DNA of 13,748 nt from Deltaproteobacteria bacterium (GTDB lineage Bacteria > Myxococcota > UBA796 > SXON01), in NCBI GenBank assembly GCA_947483545.1, contig CANKNP010000111.1, positions 1 to 13,748 of the forward strand. Reading direction: 5' to 3'. The position numbers and the translations under genes are program-made. Within the stretch, counting starts at the first letter, position 1, and every line of letters starts with the position of its first letter. Under the pieces are notes generated by a model that ran no database searches, was not told where the DNA came from, and saw only the letters and a list, made by a program, of their open reading frames with translations. This document shows positions 1-7,700 of this stretch, piece after piece.

Positions 1-132
1 AGCGCGGACGCTGGGCATTCGCCCAATGGTCGTGTTCGTCCGGGGAGAACGCCCCCCCCGATCAAGACGCTGCCCGGGCCCAAGCCCTACCGGTTAGAAA
101 AGAAGCCGGACGAACCTGAAACTGAGGAGTAG
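1..132 (+). CDS. C-terminal end of an unidentified upstream gene (partial, possible frameshift)
   Basis: A reading frame open from the left edge ends at TAG 130-132, 7 nt before the sheath start. Its last 23 residues (from ITK-like IKTLPGPKPY to DEPETEE) are Pro- and charge-rich, as expected for a C-terminal tail. Before the run of eight C at 52-59 the frame looks poor, while the frame starting at base 2 reads RTLGIRPMVVFVRGERPP, a plausible beta-strand segment with higher GC3. Joining frame 2 to frame 1 at the C run (one extra C, or a -1 slip) gives one coherent tail. In many eCIS loci a DUF4255 (Pvc16-like) terminator/cap gene precedes the sheath, so that is the best guess from position only. 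No domain is visible in this fragment. Confidence 0.5.
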   Translation, partial: SADAGHSPNGRVRPGRTPPPIKTLPGPKPYRLEKKPDEPETEE

Positions 133-139
133 GCGGTCA

Positions 140-1939
140 ATGGAATACCATACCCCAGGTGTGTACATTCGTGAGGTCGATAGCGGCCCCAAGCCCATCA
201 GCTCGGTTGCTACCAGCATCCCGGGTTTCCTTGGCTTGTTTGAGTTCCACCCCCCGCACGACGCGGTCGCGATCACGGGGAGCAATGGCAAGCGCCAGCT
301 CCGCGGCAAGGTCGTTCCGCAGCTCGTCGATGAGAAGGGCGCGGTCAAGGGCGATGGGCGCGAGGCGACCACCGCGTTGACCACCGCGTTCAAGCTCAAC
401 CGGAAGGACGTCCGCGACGTCAAGAAGTACTTCGAGCTCCACGGCGCCGCGAAGACGGGCGCCACGGCGCCGAAGTTCGAAGCTGGCACCAAGGGGCGGG
501 TCAAGATCACCTGGGCCGAGAAGACGGCGGAGGTCGCCGAGGTCACCATGTCCGTCGAGGGCAAGGTGGTCAGCGACTCCGACGAGGCGGTCGAGAAGCT
601 GCTCAACCAGCTCCACGAGAGCTTCCCGCTCGAGAAGGCCCAGCCCAAGACCGCGGCCGATGTGCTCGGCGTCTATGGCTACGAAGTGAAGGGCACCGAA
701 GGCACCGCGCTCCGCTCGGAGTACTCGGTCCCGCCGGTGGCCGTCACCAACAAGGCCGAGTTCTTCCGGTGGCTCCAGAGCTACTTCGCTCAGCACCTGG
801 TCGAGACCCGCCCCATCGAGGAGCTGGTCGGCCGCAACATCGCCGATGCGGAAGAGGCGGCAGATGCCGTCTATGAAGCGCTGGGCAGCGACGACGCGCT
901 GAAGAAGGAGTTCCGTGACTGGCTCTCCCTTCCTTCGGTCTTCAACTTCGTGTCGTCGGTCAACGGCTTCTACGACAACGGCGGCGGCAAGGCCTACGTC
1001 TACCTCATGGGCGTCGCCGACACCGACTGCTCGATCCGCGAGAACCAGGCCGACAAGCTTGGCCTCTACGCCTTCGATGACGTCGACGACATCGCCCTGA
1101 TGGCCACCCCGGGCCTCGCGCCGCACCAGCAGAAGGAAATGCTGGAGCTGTGCGAGATTCGTAAGGACCGCTTCGCGATCCTCGACGGACCGATCATCTC
1201 CGACGGAGCCATGGACATCCCGGCCTCCAACAAGGGCTATGGTTCGCTCTACGTGCCGTGGGTCAAGATCACCAAGCCGAGCTGGTTCACCGGCAACCAG
1301 GACCACATCAAGGTCACCGGTCCCAATCGCCGCAAGCTCATCAAGTGCGAGAAGAACGAGCTGTTCGTGCCGCCTTCCGGGCACGTCGCGGGAGTCTACG
1401 CGCGCGTGGACACCGAGCGTGGTGTGCACAAGGCGCCGGCGAACGAAGTTCTGATGGGCATCACCGGCCTCTCGCAGAACATCAACCGCCTGGAGCAGGG
1501 TCAGTACAACGACCGCGGCATCAACGTCATCCGTATATTCAAGGATCGCGGCATCCGGATCTGGGGTGCGCGTACCCTCGGCACGATGTCCGACCCCTCG
1601 TGGAAGTACATCAACGTGCGGCGTCTCTTCATCATGGTTGAGCAGTCGATCATGATCGGGAGCCAGTGGTCGGTGTTCGAGCCCAACGACCACACCCTCT
1701 GGAAGAAGCTCACCCGTGACGTGCGCGCCTACCTCATGCGGGTGTGGCGTTCGGGTGCCCTCTTCGGCCAGACCCCGGAAGAGGCGTTCTACGTCAAGTG
1801 TGACGACGAGACCAACCCGCGGTACCTCATCGACGCGGGCCAGGTGAACGTGCAGATCGGTATCTGCCCCGTGAAACCTGCGGAGTTCGTCATCTTCAGC
1901 ATCGGCCAGTGGGATGGCGGCGCGCTGATCGAAGAGTAG
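140..1939 (+). CDS. Contractile tail sheath protein (large, with N-terminal insertion)
   Basis: 599 residues; forms the contractile jacket around the tube. Sheath signatures are clear: TPGVYIREVDSG at residues 5-16, VNGFYDNGGGKAYVY at 274-288, VDDIALMATPGL at 315-326, RFAILDGP at 344-351, SGHVAGVYARVDTERGVHKAPANE-type core at 413-436, GIRIWGARTL at 471-480, and a C-terminal domain with WSVFEPND (510-517), LWKKL and DDETNP. Start: ATG at 140 with GAGGAG at 124-129. Odd feature: ordinary eCIS sheaths pass from the N-terminal TPGVY strand through a short PxxVTxxxEF linker to the FxNGGG motif within roughly 80 residues. Here the counterpart PPVAVTNKAEFF begins at 198, so about 160 extra residues (about 36-196) sit in between, with a further stretch at 213-270. 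First gene of the visible operon; paralogous to the smaller sheath at 2603-3784. Confidence 0.96.
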   Translation: MEYHTPGVYIREVDSGPKPISSVATSIPGFLGLFEFHPPHDAVAITGSNGKRQLRGKVVPQLVDEKGAVKGDGREATTALTTAFKLNRKDVRDVKKYFELHGAAKTGATAPKFEAGTKGRVKITWAEKTAEVAEVTMSVEGKVVSDSDEAVEKLLNQLHESFPLEKAQPKTAADVLGVYGYEVKGTEGTALRSEYSVPPVAVTNKAEFFRWLQSYFAQHLVETRPIEELVGRNIADAEEAADAVYEALGSDDALKKEFRDWLSLPSVFNFVSSVNGFYDNGGGKAYVYLMGVADTDCSIRENQADKLGLYAFDDVDDIALMATPGLAPHQQKEMLELCEIRKDRFAILDGPIISDGAMDIPASNKGYGSLYVPWVKITKPSWFTGNQDHIKVTGPNRRKLIKCEKNELFVPPSGHVAGVYARVDTERGVHKAPANEVLMGITGLSQNINRLEQGQYNDRGINVIRIFKDRGIRIWGARTLGTMSDPSWKYINVRRLFIMVEQSIMIGSQWSVFEPNDHTLWKKLTRDVRAYLMRVWRSGALFGQTPEEAFYVKCDDETNPRYLIDAGQVNVQIGICPVKPAEFVIFSIGQWDGGALIEE

Positions 1940-1947
1940 CTGTCTGT

Positions 1948-1967
1948 CCCCGGCCTTCGGGCCGGGG
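1948..1967 (+). other. Perfect 8-bp hairpin with cUUCGg tetraloop after the sheath gene
   Basis: CCCCGGCC (1948-1955), loop TTCG (1956-1959), GGCCGGGG (1960-1967), beginning 9 nt after the sheath stop. A GC-only stem closed by a C-G pair on a UUCG loop is among the most stable RNA hairpins. No T-run follows, so full intrinsic termination is unlikely. Partial termination or 3' mRNA protection, giving more sheath than downstream product, is the inferred role. Confidence 0.6.
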
Positions 1968-1972
1968 TCCCG

Positions 1973-2009
1973 GAGCCGGGCTGCGGGGAGGTCCTCCGTG
2001 GCCCGGCTC
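1973..2009 (+). other. Second perfect hairpin in the sheath-chaperone gap
   Basis: GAGCCGGGC (1973-1981) pairs perfectly with GCCCGGCTC (2001-2009). Inside the loop GGAGG and CCTCC can extend the stack. It starts 6 nt after the first hairpin. The next T-run (TTTT, 2029-2032) is about 20 nt downstream, too far for a classical terminator. The whole gap of 109 nt holds these two hairpins and no ORF. Confidence 0.55.
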
Positions 2010-2048
2010 TTCGCCTCTCAACCAACACTTTTCTGCTGAGCGTATCCG

Positions 2049-2414
2049 ATGGAGTTCAAGACTGAGTTCGAGTTCATCCTCCCCCGTGGCTACGTGGACA
2101 AGGACGGCGTCCTCCACCGGGAGGGCATCATGCGCCTGGCGAACGCCAAGGACGAGATCGTCCCGCTCAACGACATGCGGGTTCAGCGCAACCGCGCCTA
2201 CCTGATCATCGTCCTGTTGAGTCGCGTGATCACCCGACTGGGCACGCTCAGTGAGGTCAACACCGGTGTGATCGAGAACCTCTTCGCGGGAGACCTGCGC
2301 TTCCTCGAGGAGATGTACAACCGGATCAACGAAGACGAAGCGACGATCGCCGTGACCTGCCCCCATTGCGGCGGGAAGTTCGATAAGGAGTTCGGTCGCC
2401 TGGGGGAATCGTAA
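2049..2414 (+). CDS. Tail assembly chaperone-like protein with CPHC motif
   Basis: 121 residues. It matches by eye the small eCIS protein usually annotated as phage tail assembly protein, encoded between sheath/tube and baseplate genes: FEFILPRGYVDKDGVLHREG at the N-terminus, MRLANAKDEI (28-37), a hydrophobic helix YLIIVLLSRVITRLG (51-65), then VIENLFAGDLRFLEEMYNRI (74-93). The C-terminus carries CPHCGGKF at 104-111. This is a single CxxC pair with no other cysteine, so a zinc site would need a partner chain or other ligands. The role in tube or tape-measure assembly is inferred from family and position. Ribosome site is weak (CTGAG about 10 nt upstream), following the two hairpins, which may limit its expression. 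Confidence 0.75.
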   Translation: MEFKTEFEFILPRGYVDKDGVLHREGIMRLANAKDEIVPLNDMRVQRNRAYLIIVLLSRVITRLGTLSEVNTGVIENLFAGDLRFLEEMYNRINEDEATIAVTCPHCGGKFDKEFGRLGES

Positions 2415-2437
2415 GCTACCCCTTGGAGAGCATATTC

Positions 2438-2445
2438 AAGGAGGT
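2438..2445 (+). promoter_or_regulatory. Consensus Shine-Dalgarno site for the 38-residue gene
   Basis: AAGGAGGT at 2438-2445, 7 nt before ATG 2453. It matches the full anti-SD consensus and is the strongest ribosome site in the window, which supports translation of the very short ORF downstream. Confidence 0.8.
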
Positions 2446-2452
2446 AGCGTTC

Positions 2453-2569
2453 ATGGCGTACCACTTCCATTGGGACCGGGAGACCTGCCTGGGCATGTCG
2501 CATAAAGAGCGGCATACCTGGGTCAAGGAGATCTCCGGTATCAATGAGAAGATCAACGCGCCTCGGTAG
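2453..2569 (+). CDS. Small eCIS protein, DUF6760-like (38 residues)
   Basis: ATG 2453 to TAG 2567-2569. The start is MAYHFHWDRETCLGMSHKER, followed by HTWVKEISGINEKIN. The pattern YHFHW...L...ER..WV.EI..IN..I(N) is the one I recall for the short DUF6760-type proteins found next to eCIS sheath and tube genes, though I cannot run a search. No membrane segment. It is preceded by a perfect Shine-Dalgarno site and lies 38 nt after the chaperone and 33 nt before the second sheath. Its function is not established; a structural or assembly role in the particle is inferred from co-occurrence. Its size makes it easy for gene callers to miss. Confidence 0.78.
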   Translation: MAYHFHWDRETCLGMSHKERHTWVKEISGINEKINAPR

Positions 2570-2602
2570 AGGCGTCGCCCCACCACCTTAGAACGGAGCA
2601 CC

Positions 2603-3784
2603 ATGCGTCCGGGCATCACCATCCAGCACGCGTCCCTGCCCTCCCGAACCCAGGGAGTGGTGCGCTGCGACATTGGTGGCATCCTCGGTTTCATCCACCG
2701 GGAACGTTGGCCTGAGGGCGCCGTGGCGGGGGACTTCGTGGAGCTGGTGCTCCGGCGGTTCACCGAGCTCGATGAGCACCCTCAGCGCGACCTGTTTGAT
2801 CGCGCGAGCCGGCGTGGCGTTCGCGGGTTCTTTGAGAATGGTGGGGACCAGGTCCACCTTTTTGGCGTGTGTATCGAAGGGGAGCAGGACCTGAAGGCGC
2901 CTTCTGAGTCGGAAGGTGTGTTTGCGCCGGTCATGGATCGGCTGAAGTCCGAAGATGATATCGCCCTTCTCTGCGTACCAGCGGCCGCCTATCTCCGCTG
3001 TGAGGTGAGCCGTAGCGGGGTGGTGCGGTCAGAGGCCGACGCGCTGATCTCCGTTCTTCTCCATCATTGCCGGCAGATGACCAATCGGTTTCTGGTGTTG
3101 GATGCCCCGCGGGGCCTGCATGGCGAGCTCTTGTACCGCTGGTTTGACCGGCTCCGCGCGAACGACCCCCACACCGCTTCGTATGGCGCTCTGTATTACC
3201 CCTGGCTCCGTAACGGGGACGACCAGTTCCCCCCTTCCGGCCACCTCATGGGGGTGCTCGCGTACACCGAGAGCTCTCGCGGGCCCTTCGGGGTGGGCTG
3301 GCCGCCGGCAAATGTCCCGGTCGGGGGATGCACACACACGGAGGTCAACCTCGACTGGGGCGAAGCCGGCACGGTGAGCGACGCGGGGATCAACCCGCTG
3401 ATTGAGCAGCCAGGACGCGGGGTGGTGGTCTGGGGCGCCCGCACCATGTCGCAGGACCCGACCTGGACCTTCATCAACAGCCGCCGCATCGTCAGCATGA
3501 TCACCGAGCAGCTCCGCCGGGACAACGAGTGGGCGGTGTTCGAGGTGAACGACCGGGGGCTGTGGAAGGTGATCGAGAGAGACGTGCTTGTACGCCTGGA
3601 TCAGTTCTGGTCCGCCGGGATGCTGTCCGGGACTCGATCTCAGCAAGAGTACTCGGTACAATGTAGTGACGCGACGAACCCTCCGGAGCTTCGGCATGCT
3701 GGGCAGCTTGGTGTGCAGGTGCTACTCAAACCGGTGGGGACCACGGAGCGGATCCTGATCGATCTCCGATTGGGAACAGGTTGA
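2603..3784 (+). CDS. Second contractile tail sheath protein (compact paralogue)
   Basis: 393 residues, comparable to compact eCIS sheaths. N-terminal RPGITIQH (2-9) stands in for TPGVYI, then RGFFENGGDQVHLFGV at 74-89, DDIALLCVPA at 118-127, NRFLVLDAP at 161-169, YGALYYPWL at 194-202 and FPPSGHLMGVLA at 209-220. The C-terminal domain runs GVVVWGARTM (273-282), DPTWTFINSRRIVSMI (285-300), EWAVFEVNDRGLWKVIERDV (309-328), DATNP (356-360). These align motif for motif with the large sheath, but this copy lacks the N-terminal insertion. ATG has GGAG at 2595-2598. Afp and PVC particles also use several sheath paralogues, minor ones often near the baseplate; which role this copy plays is not visible. 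Confidence 0.94.
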   Translation: MRPGITIQHASLPSRTQGVVRCDIGGILGFIHRERWPEGAVAGDFVELVLRRFTELDEHPQRDLFDRASRRGVRGFFENGGDQVHLFGVCIEGEQDLKAPSESEGVFAPVMDRLKSEDDIALLCVPAAAYLRCEVSRSGVVRSEADALISVLLHHCRQMTNRFLVLDAPRGLHGELLYRWFDRLRANDPHTASYGALYYPWLRNGDDQFPPSGHLMGVLAYTESSRGPFGVGWPPANVPVGGCTHTEVNLDWGEAGTVSDAGINPLIEQPGRGVVVWGARTMSQDPTWTFINSRRIVSMITEQLRRDNEWAVFEVNDRGLWKVIERDVLVRLDQFWSAGMLSGTRSQQEYSVQCSDATNPPELRHAGQLGVQVLLKPVGTTERILIDLRLGTG

Positions 3785-3798
3785 AAGGGAGGTGAGCG

Positions 3799-4743
3799 AT
3801 GCGAGCATGGCGAGGGCGCGGCAAAGGTCGTACCGGGAACAACAATCCTTCACTCTCCCTCGGAGCGGGCCCCGGTATGGGCAGCGGCCGACCGGGAGCT
3901 CAGCCCAACAATGATTTCGGCGGCGGGGCCGGCATGGGTGGCGGTCGCCCGGGTGCGCAGCCTACCAACGGCTTCGGCGGTGGCGCGGGTATGGGCGGCG
4001 GTCGCCCGGGAGCGCAGCCGACGAACAGCTTCGGGGGTGGGCCGGGTATGGGCAGCGGTCGCCCCGGAGCGCAGCCGACGAACCACTTCGGGGGTGGGCC
4101 GGGTATGGGCAGCGGTCGCCCCGGGGTCCAGCCGGTGAACCACTTCGGGGGCGGGCCAGGCATGGGTAGCGGTCGCCCTGGCATTCAACCTACCCTTCAG
4201 GCCCGGGTGGACTTCGGCGACGAGACGCGGACCTGGAACATTCGGGCCAGCGTGAGCACCACGGTCTACCGCGCTTCGGGGTCGATCCAGGCCTCCGGTG
4301 GTGGCACGATGGACACCTACGTCGCCGACCCCGAGGGGAACTTCTACTTTGCCCTGGAAGTGAACGGCACGGAGATCGCCCACTTCCAGGAGTGCAGCGG
4401 CCTCAAGAGCGTGACGGAGCCGTTCGAGCTCATTGAGGGCGGGATGAACCACCGGGTCCACAAGCTCCCCGGGCAGTCGCGGTGGGAGAACATCACGCTG
4501 CGTTATGGCGTGACCAAGGACACTACGCTCGCGGATTGGCGAAACGACATCTTGCAGGATGGTTTCGGCAAGCGTCGCAACGGGAGCATCATCCTGTACA
4601 CCCTCGACGGTAGCGAAGTGCGTCGCTACAATTTCGTAGAGGCGTGGCCGGTTTCTTGGGAGGGCCCATCTTTTGCGTCGAGCGGCTCCGAGATCGCCGT
4701 TGAGACTCTCGAAATCTGTCACAATGGCATCCAGATCACCTGA
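3799..4743 (+). CDS. Tail tube protein (T4 gp19-like) with long Gly-rich N-terminal extension
   Basis: 314 residues. The last 144 (from M171) are a complete gp19-like tube protein: YVADPEGNFYFALEVNGTEI, FQECSGLKSVTEPFELIEGG, WENITLRYGVTKDT, LADWRNDI, GSIILYTLDGSEVRRYNFVEAWPVSW in consecutive blocks and VETLEICHNG near the end. Family members are usually about 145-150 residues. Here 170 residues precede it: a basic start MRAWRGRGKGR, six 19-residue repeats (residues 21-134), and a beta-prone linker (135-170). The start at 3799 is supported by AGGGAGGTG just upstream and an unbroken frame. An internal start at ATG 4309 would give a normal tube, but only a weak GGTGG precedes it. It sits 14 nt after sheath 2 and 8 nt before the giant ORF, the place of the Afp5-type second tube. 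No other tube gene is in the window. Confidence 0.93.
   Translation: MRAWRGRGKGRTGNNNPSLSLGAGPGMGSGRPGAQPNNDFGGGAGMGGGRPGAQPTNGFGGGAGMGGGRPGAQPTNSFGGGPGMGSGRPGAQPTNHFGGGPGMGSGRPGVQPVNHFGGGPGMGSGRPGIQPTLQARVDFGDETRTWNIRASVSTTVYRASGSIQASGGGTMDTYVADPEGNFYFALEVNGTEIAHFQECSGLKSVTEPFELIEGGMNHRVHKLPGQSRWENITLRYGVTKDTTLADWRNDILQDGFGKRRNGSIILYTLDGSEVRRYNFVEAWPVSWEGPSFASSGSEIAVETLEICHNGIQIT
3859..4200 (+). repeat. Six tandem 57-bp (19-codon) coding repeats
   Basis: Units at 3859, 3916, 3973, 4030, 4087 and 4144, each encoding a variant of FGGG[PA]GMG[SG]GRPG[AVI]QP[TV]N[GSH]. The first unit starts LGAG. Copies 4 and 5 are nearly identical in DNA over their first 38 bases, which suggests recent expansion by slippage or unequal recombination. 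All are in frame and there are no spacers, so this is a protein repeat and not a CRISPR array. Confidence 0.95.
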
Positions 4744-4751
4744 GGGGCATC

Positions 4752-7700
4752 ATGGAAGGCGAGAACCGTCTCACGCTTGGAGAGCGGCTGTCCCAGCGGT
4801 CAGGCCGAATCTTCAAGCGCGCCGAGCGGCGGCCTCGAATCGGCCTCGCTCCGGAATTCTACGCGCGGCTTGGCCTGGACGACCCGTGGCTCTCGCCTCA
4901 GGCGGCCTCGGAAGCGTCTGACCAGGGTGACGGTTTCGTCTACCTGTCCGCCATCCCGTACTACAACCTCATGCGCCGGCTGGCCCGCGCACGGAAGCGG
5001 CGGGAAGCGCAGTTTGAGCGGTTCTTTGAGCGGCGGGCGGGCACGCACACCCAGGTGATGAAACGGCGTTGGCCGGGTGAGGCGCGCGCGCCGATCACGC
5101 AATTCGCGCGGTCCGTGGTGGACGAAATGGTGCTTCCACCGCCGGCTCCGGTGGTCGCCCCGCCGGAGGTGGTGGCGTCCGAAGAGCCGGGCGTGGAGCG
5201 GGTACGTCCGCGCAGCCGTCGCAGCGTGTTGGCCAACACCGTAGTGGCGCTGCCCTCGACGGCGCGGGTGTTTCGCGGCGGGGTGGAGGCAGGCGACGAA
5301 CGGCCGGCTTCCCTGCCGCCTCAGTTGGGCTTCGTCGCGCAGGTGAGCCGTGACCTTGATCGGCGGTTGGCCGCTGCGCCCGAGGCGCAGGAACGGAAGA
5401 GCCGACCCATAGACCGGGTTGGTGACCGCCTGCACCGGGCCTCTTCGCTGACCGGAGCGAGCTTCCAGGCATGGGAGCAGTCCAATCCGGTGATGGCCGC
5501 CAGCGCTTCGCGGCGGATGACACGAGTGGGGCGGCCGGCGCCGGTGCTTGAGTTCTTGGATGAGCCGGGTCTTGAGACCGCTCCAGCCGTCCGCCGTGTG
5601 CTGCGCTCGGTTCGCCGCGCAGGGCCGCTCGGGCGTGAGGTGTTGGAGACCGTCGCCCCGGAGCTCCGGGCCGCGGGTTGGGCCGAAGGGCGGGCGCGCT
5701 CTGAGCGTAAGACGGGCCTGCGTCCTATGCTTTCACGTTCGCCGCTCATGTCGGCGCTCGTGCCGGTGGCGGAGCCGGCGGCGGTTCTGGACGCAGATGG
5801 CGCGCTGGTCGCAGGGCCATCGCGCCCGGCGACTGCACGTTCGCGTCCGGCGCGGGCGGTGGTTGTCCCGGCGGCCCGTGGGGTCGAGCCGACCAGGTCG
5901 GCGTTGTTACCCGCGCCGGTCGCGTACGCGCGCGCGGAGCGCGGGGCCGCGGGGCGGGTGGTGGTGCCGGCGGCGGGGGGCGCGCGGATTGCCGCCGTTT
6001 CCGCGCCGATTGAACGGTCGGCGTTCGCGCCGAAGCGGCTGGATCCGCCACACGCGATCACGGCGGCGTCGGGCGACGCGGGCCAGCGTTCTCCCGCCCC
6101 GGTGCGGAGCGTCGAGGCGTCGGAGTTTGAGGATGAGCGCGCGCCGGAGCCGCGACGGATGCGTCGGTCACGCGCGAGCGCGCGGGCCGTCGAGCGCTTG
6201 TTGGCCCCGCCGGTGGTGTGGGCCGAGACGGACAGCGCGCCTTCCGCAGTGCCCGCGCGGGTTCGGCGTGTAATTACGCAGGTCGGTCCAGCGTTGGTGT
6301 CTCAGCGAGTCATGGACGACACGTCGGCCTCGCCTGTGGAACGTCCAGCGTTCCACGCGTATCGTCGGCTGGACGCCCAGGCGCGAACCGGCTCCCTCGT
6401 GCCCCGGCCTGCGCCGCGGGCGCCCGAGGCGGTCCCGATCCAGTTTGGGCCGGTGGGCTCGGAGGACCCGGCCGAGGTCGCGAGCGCCGTCCTCGCACCG
6501 CGGCCCTCGACCTCCCGCGCCGCCCGTCGGGCGTCCGTGGATTCGGCGGTGCTCCCGTCGGCCACCGCCGCTGCGCGACCGACCGACGCCGCCGCTTCCG
6601 TGGGCAAGGTTCGGGTCGCCTCCCCCGAAACGACCGTTGTACCGTCACGCTCCGGTGTTGGCGCTGCCGACGGGGCACCGCTCCGAGCGGCCGCGGTCCT
6701 TGGAACGTCCACGCGCGACACCGCCGATGAGCTCACCTCAGCGCCTCGGCCGGCTATCGCGCTCCGCCGTGAACGCGGCATGCGGCACGCGGCGACGCGG
6801 GCAGAGCAGCCCGCATCCACCTCTCCCACAGCACAGCTCCTTCTTCCGGGAGCGCGGAGCTCGGCGCTACGCACGCTGGGGGTGTCCTCGCGCGATACCG
6901 CCTCCCCGGGGCAGCCGCTTCCCCTCGGTGGCGATGACGGCGTCGTCACACGGCCGGCCCGGCAGGTGGCTACACCCGTAGAGCGCACGCGGGCGCTGAG
7001 CACCTCGATCGAGAAGACGCTCCTTGTGCCCGGACGGGAATCAGCATCCTCTACCGAGGAGTTCGCGGGCCCGCAGGAGCGTGAGCGCGTGATCCCCGTG
7101 ACCCGGGCAACTCCGGATGTCGGACGTGCTGACGCTACACGTGGCGCTCCGGCTTCGCGCCCCGAAACTCGCGCCGCGGTCGAACCCCGTCGTGCCCGTT
7201 TTGAAGATCTGGGCTGGGGCGATACGCCGGCGCCTCACGAGCGCGCGGCGATGCCCCTCGAGCGTGCTCCGGCCCGGGCGCCAGCCCGCGTCGCGTCGCG
7301 GCCCGTCGCCCACACCGGGTGGAATCACCTGCTCCAAACGCTTGAGCGGGCCTTGGGCGCTCTCGAAAAGAGCTCGATCGTGCCGGCTCCTACGGCGCGC
7401 GGCCGGATGGCTGGGCTAGAGACCAGCTTCCTCGCCCCCACGCTTGAGCCTGCCGCGGCGGACGGCTCGGTCGCGTCGCCCCGGCGTCGGGCGGTGAGAG
7501 TGTTGCGGGCGACGGTCGCCGCCGCGTCTCGTGGCGGTGATGCGGGTCCGGCCAACATCGCGGGCTTTCGCGCGGTCGCGGCGCTGCAGTCGGTGGTCCA
7601 ACGGATGGCTGCGCTCGGCGGTCCCAGCCCCGACGCGCGGGTACGGCCTATGGCGTTCGCCCGTGCGCTTGACACAACCTACGTGACGCCGATGGGTGTC

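Noticed and set aside
137..1693. Minus-strand ORF of 518 codons opposite the large sheath
   Set aside because: It lies fully antisense to an unmistakable sheath gene. Long antisense frames are expected in GC-rich DNA with strong third-position bias, and its product has no recognisable domain.
3859..4200. CRISPR-like array
   Set aside because: The units are contiguous 57-bp copies with no spacers and encode an in-frame protein repeat.
3850..4722. Minus-strand ORF of 290 codons opposite the tube gene
   Set aside because: The tube domain on the plus strand is clear; the antisense repeats are simply the complement of the coding repeats.
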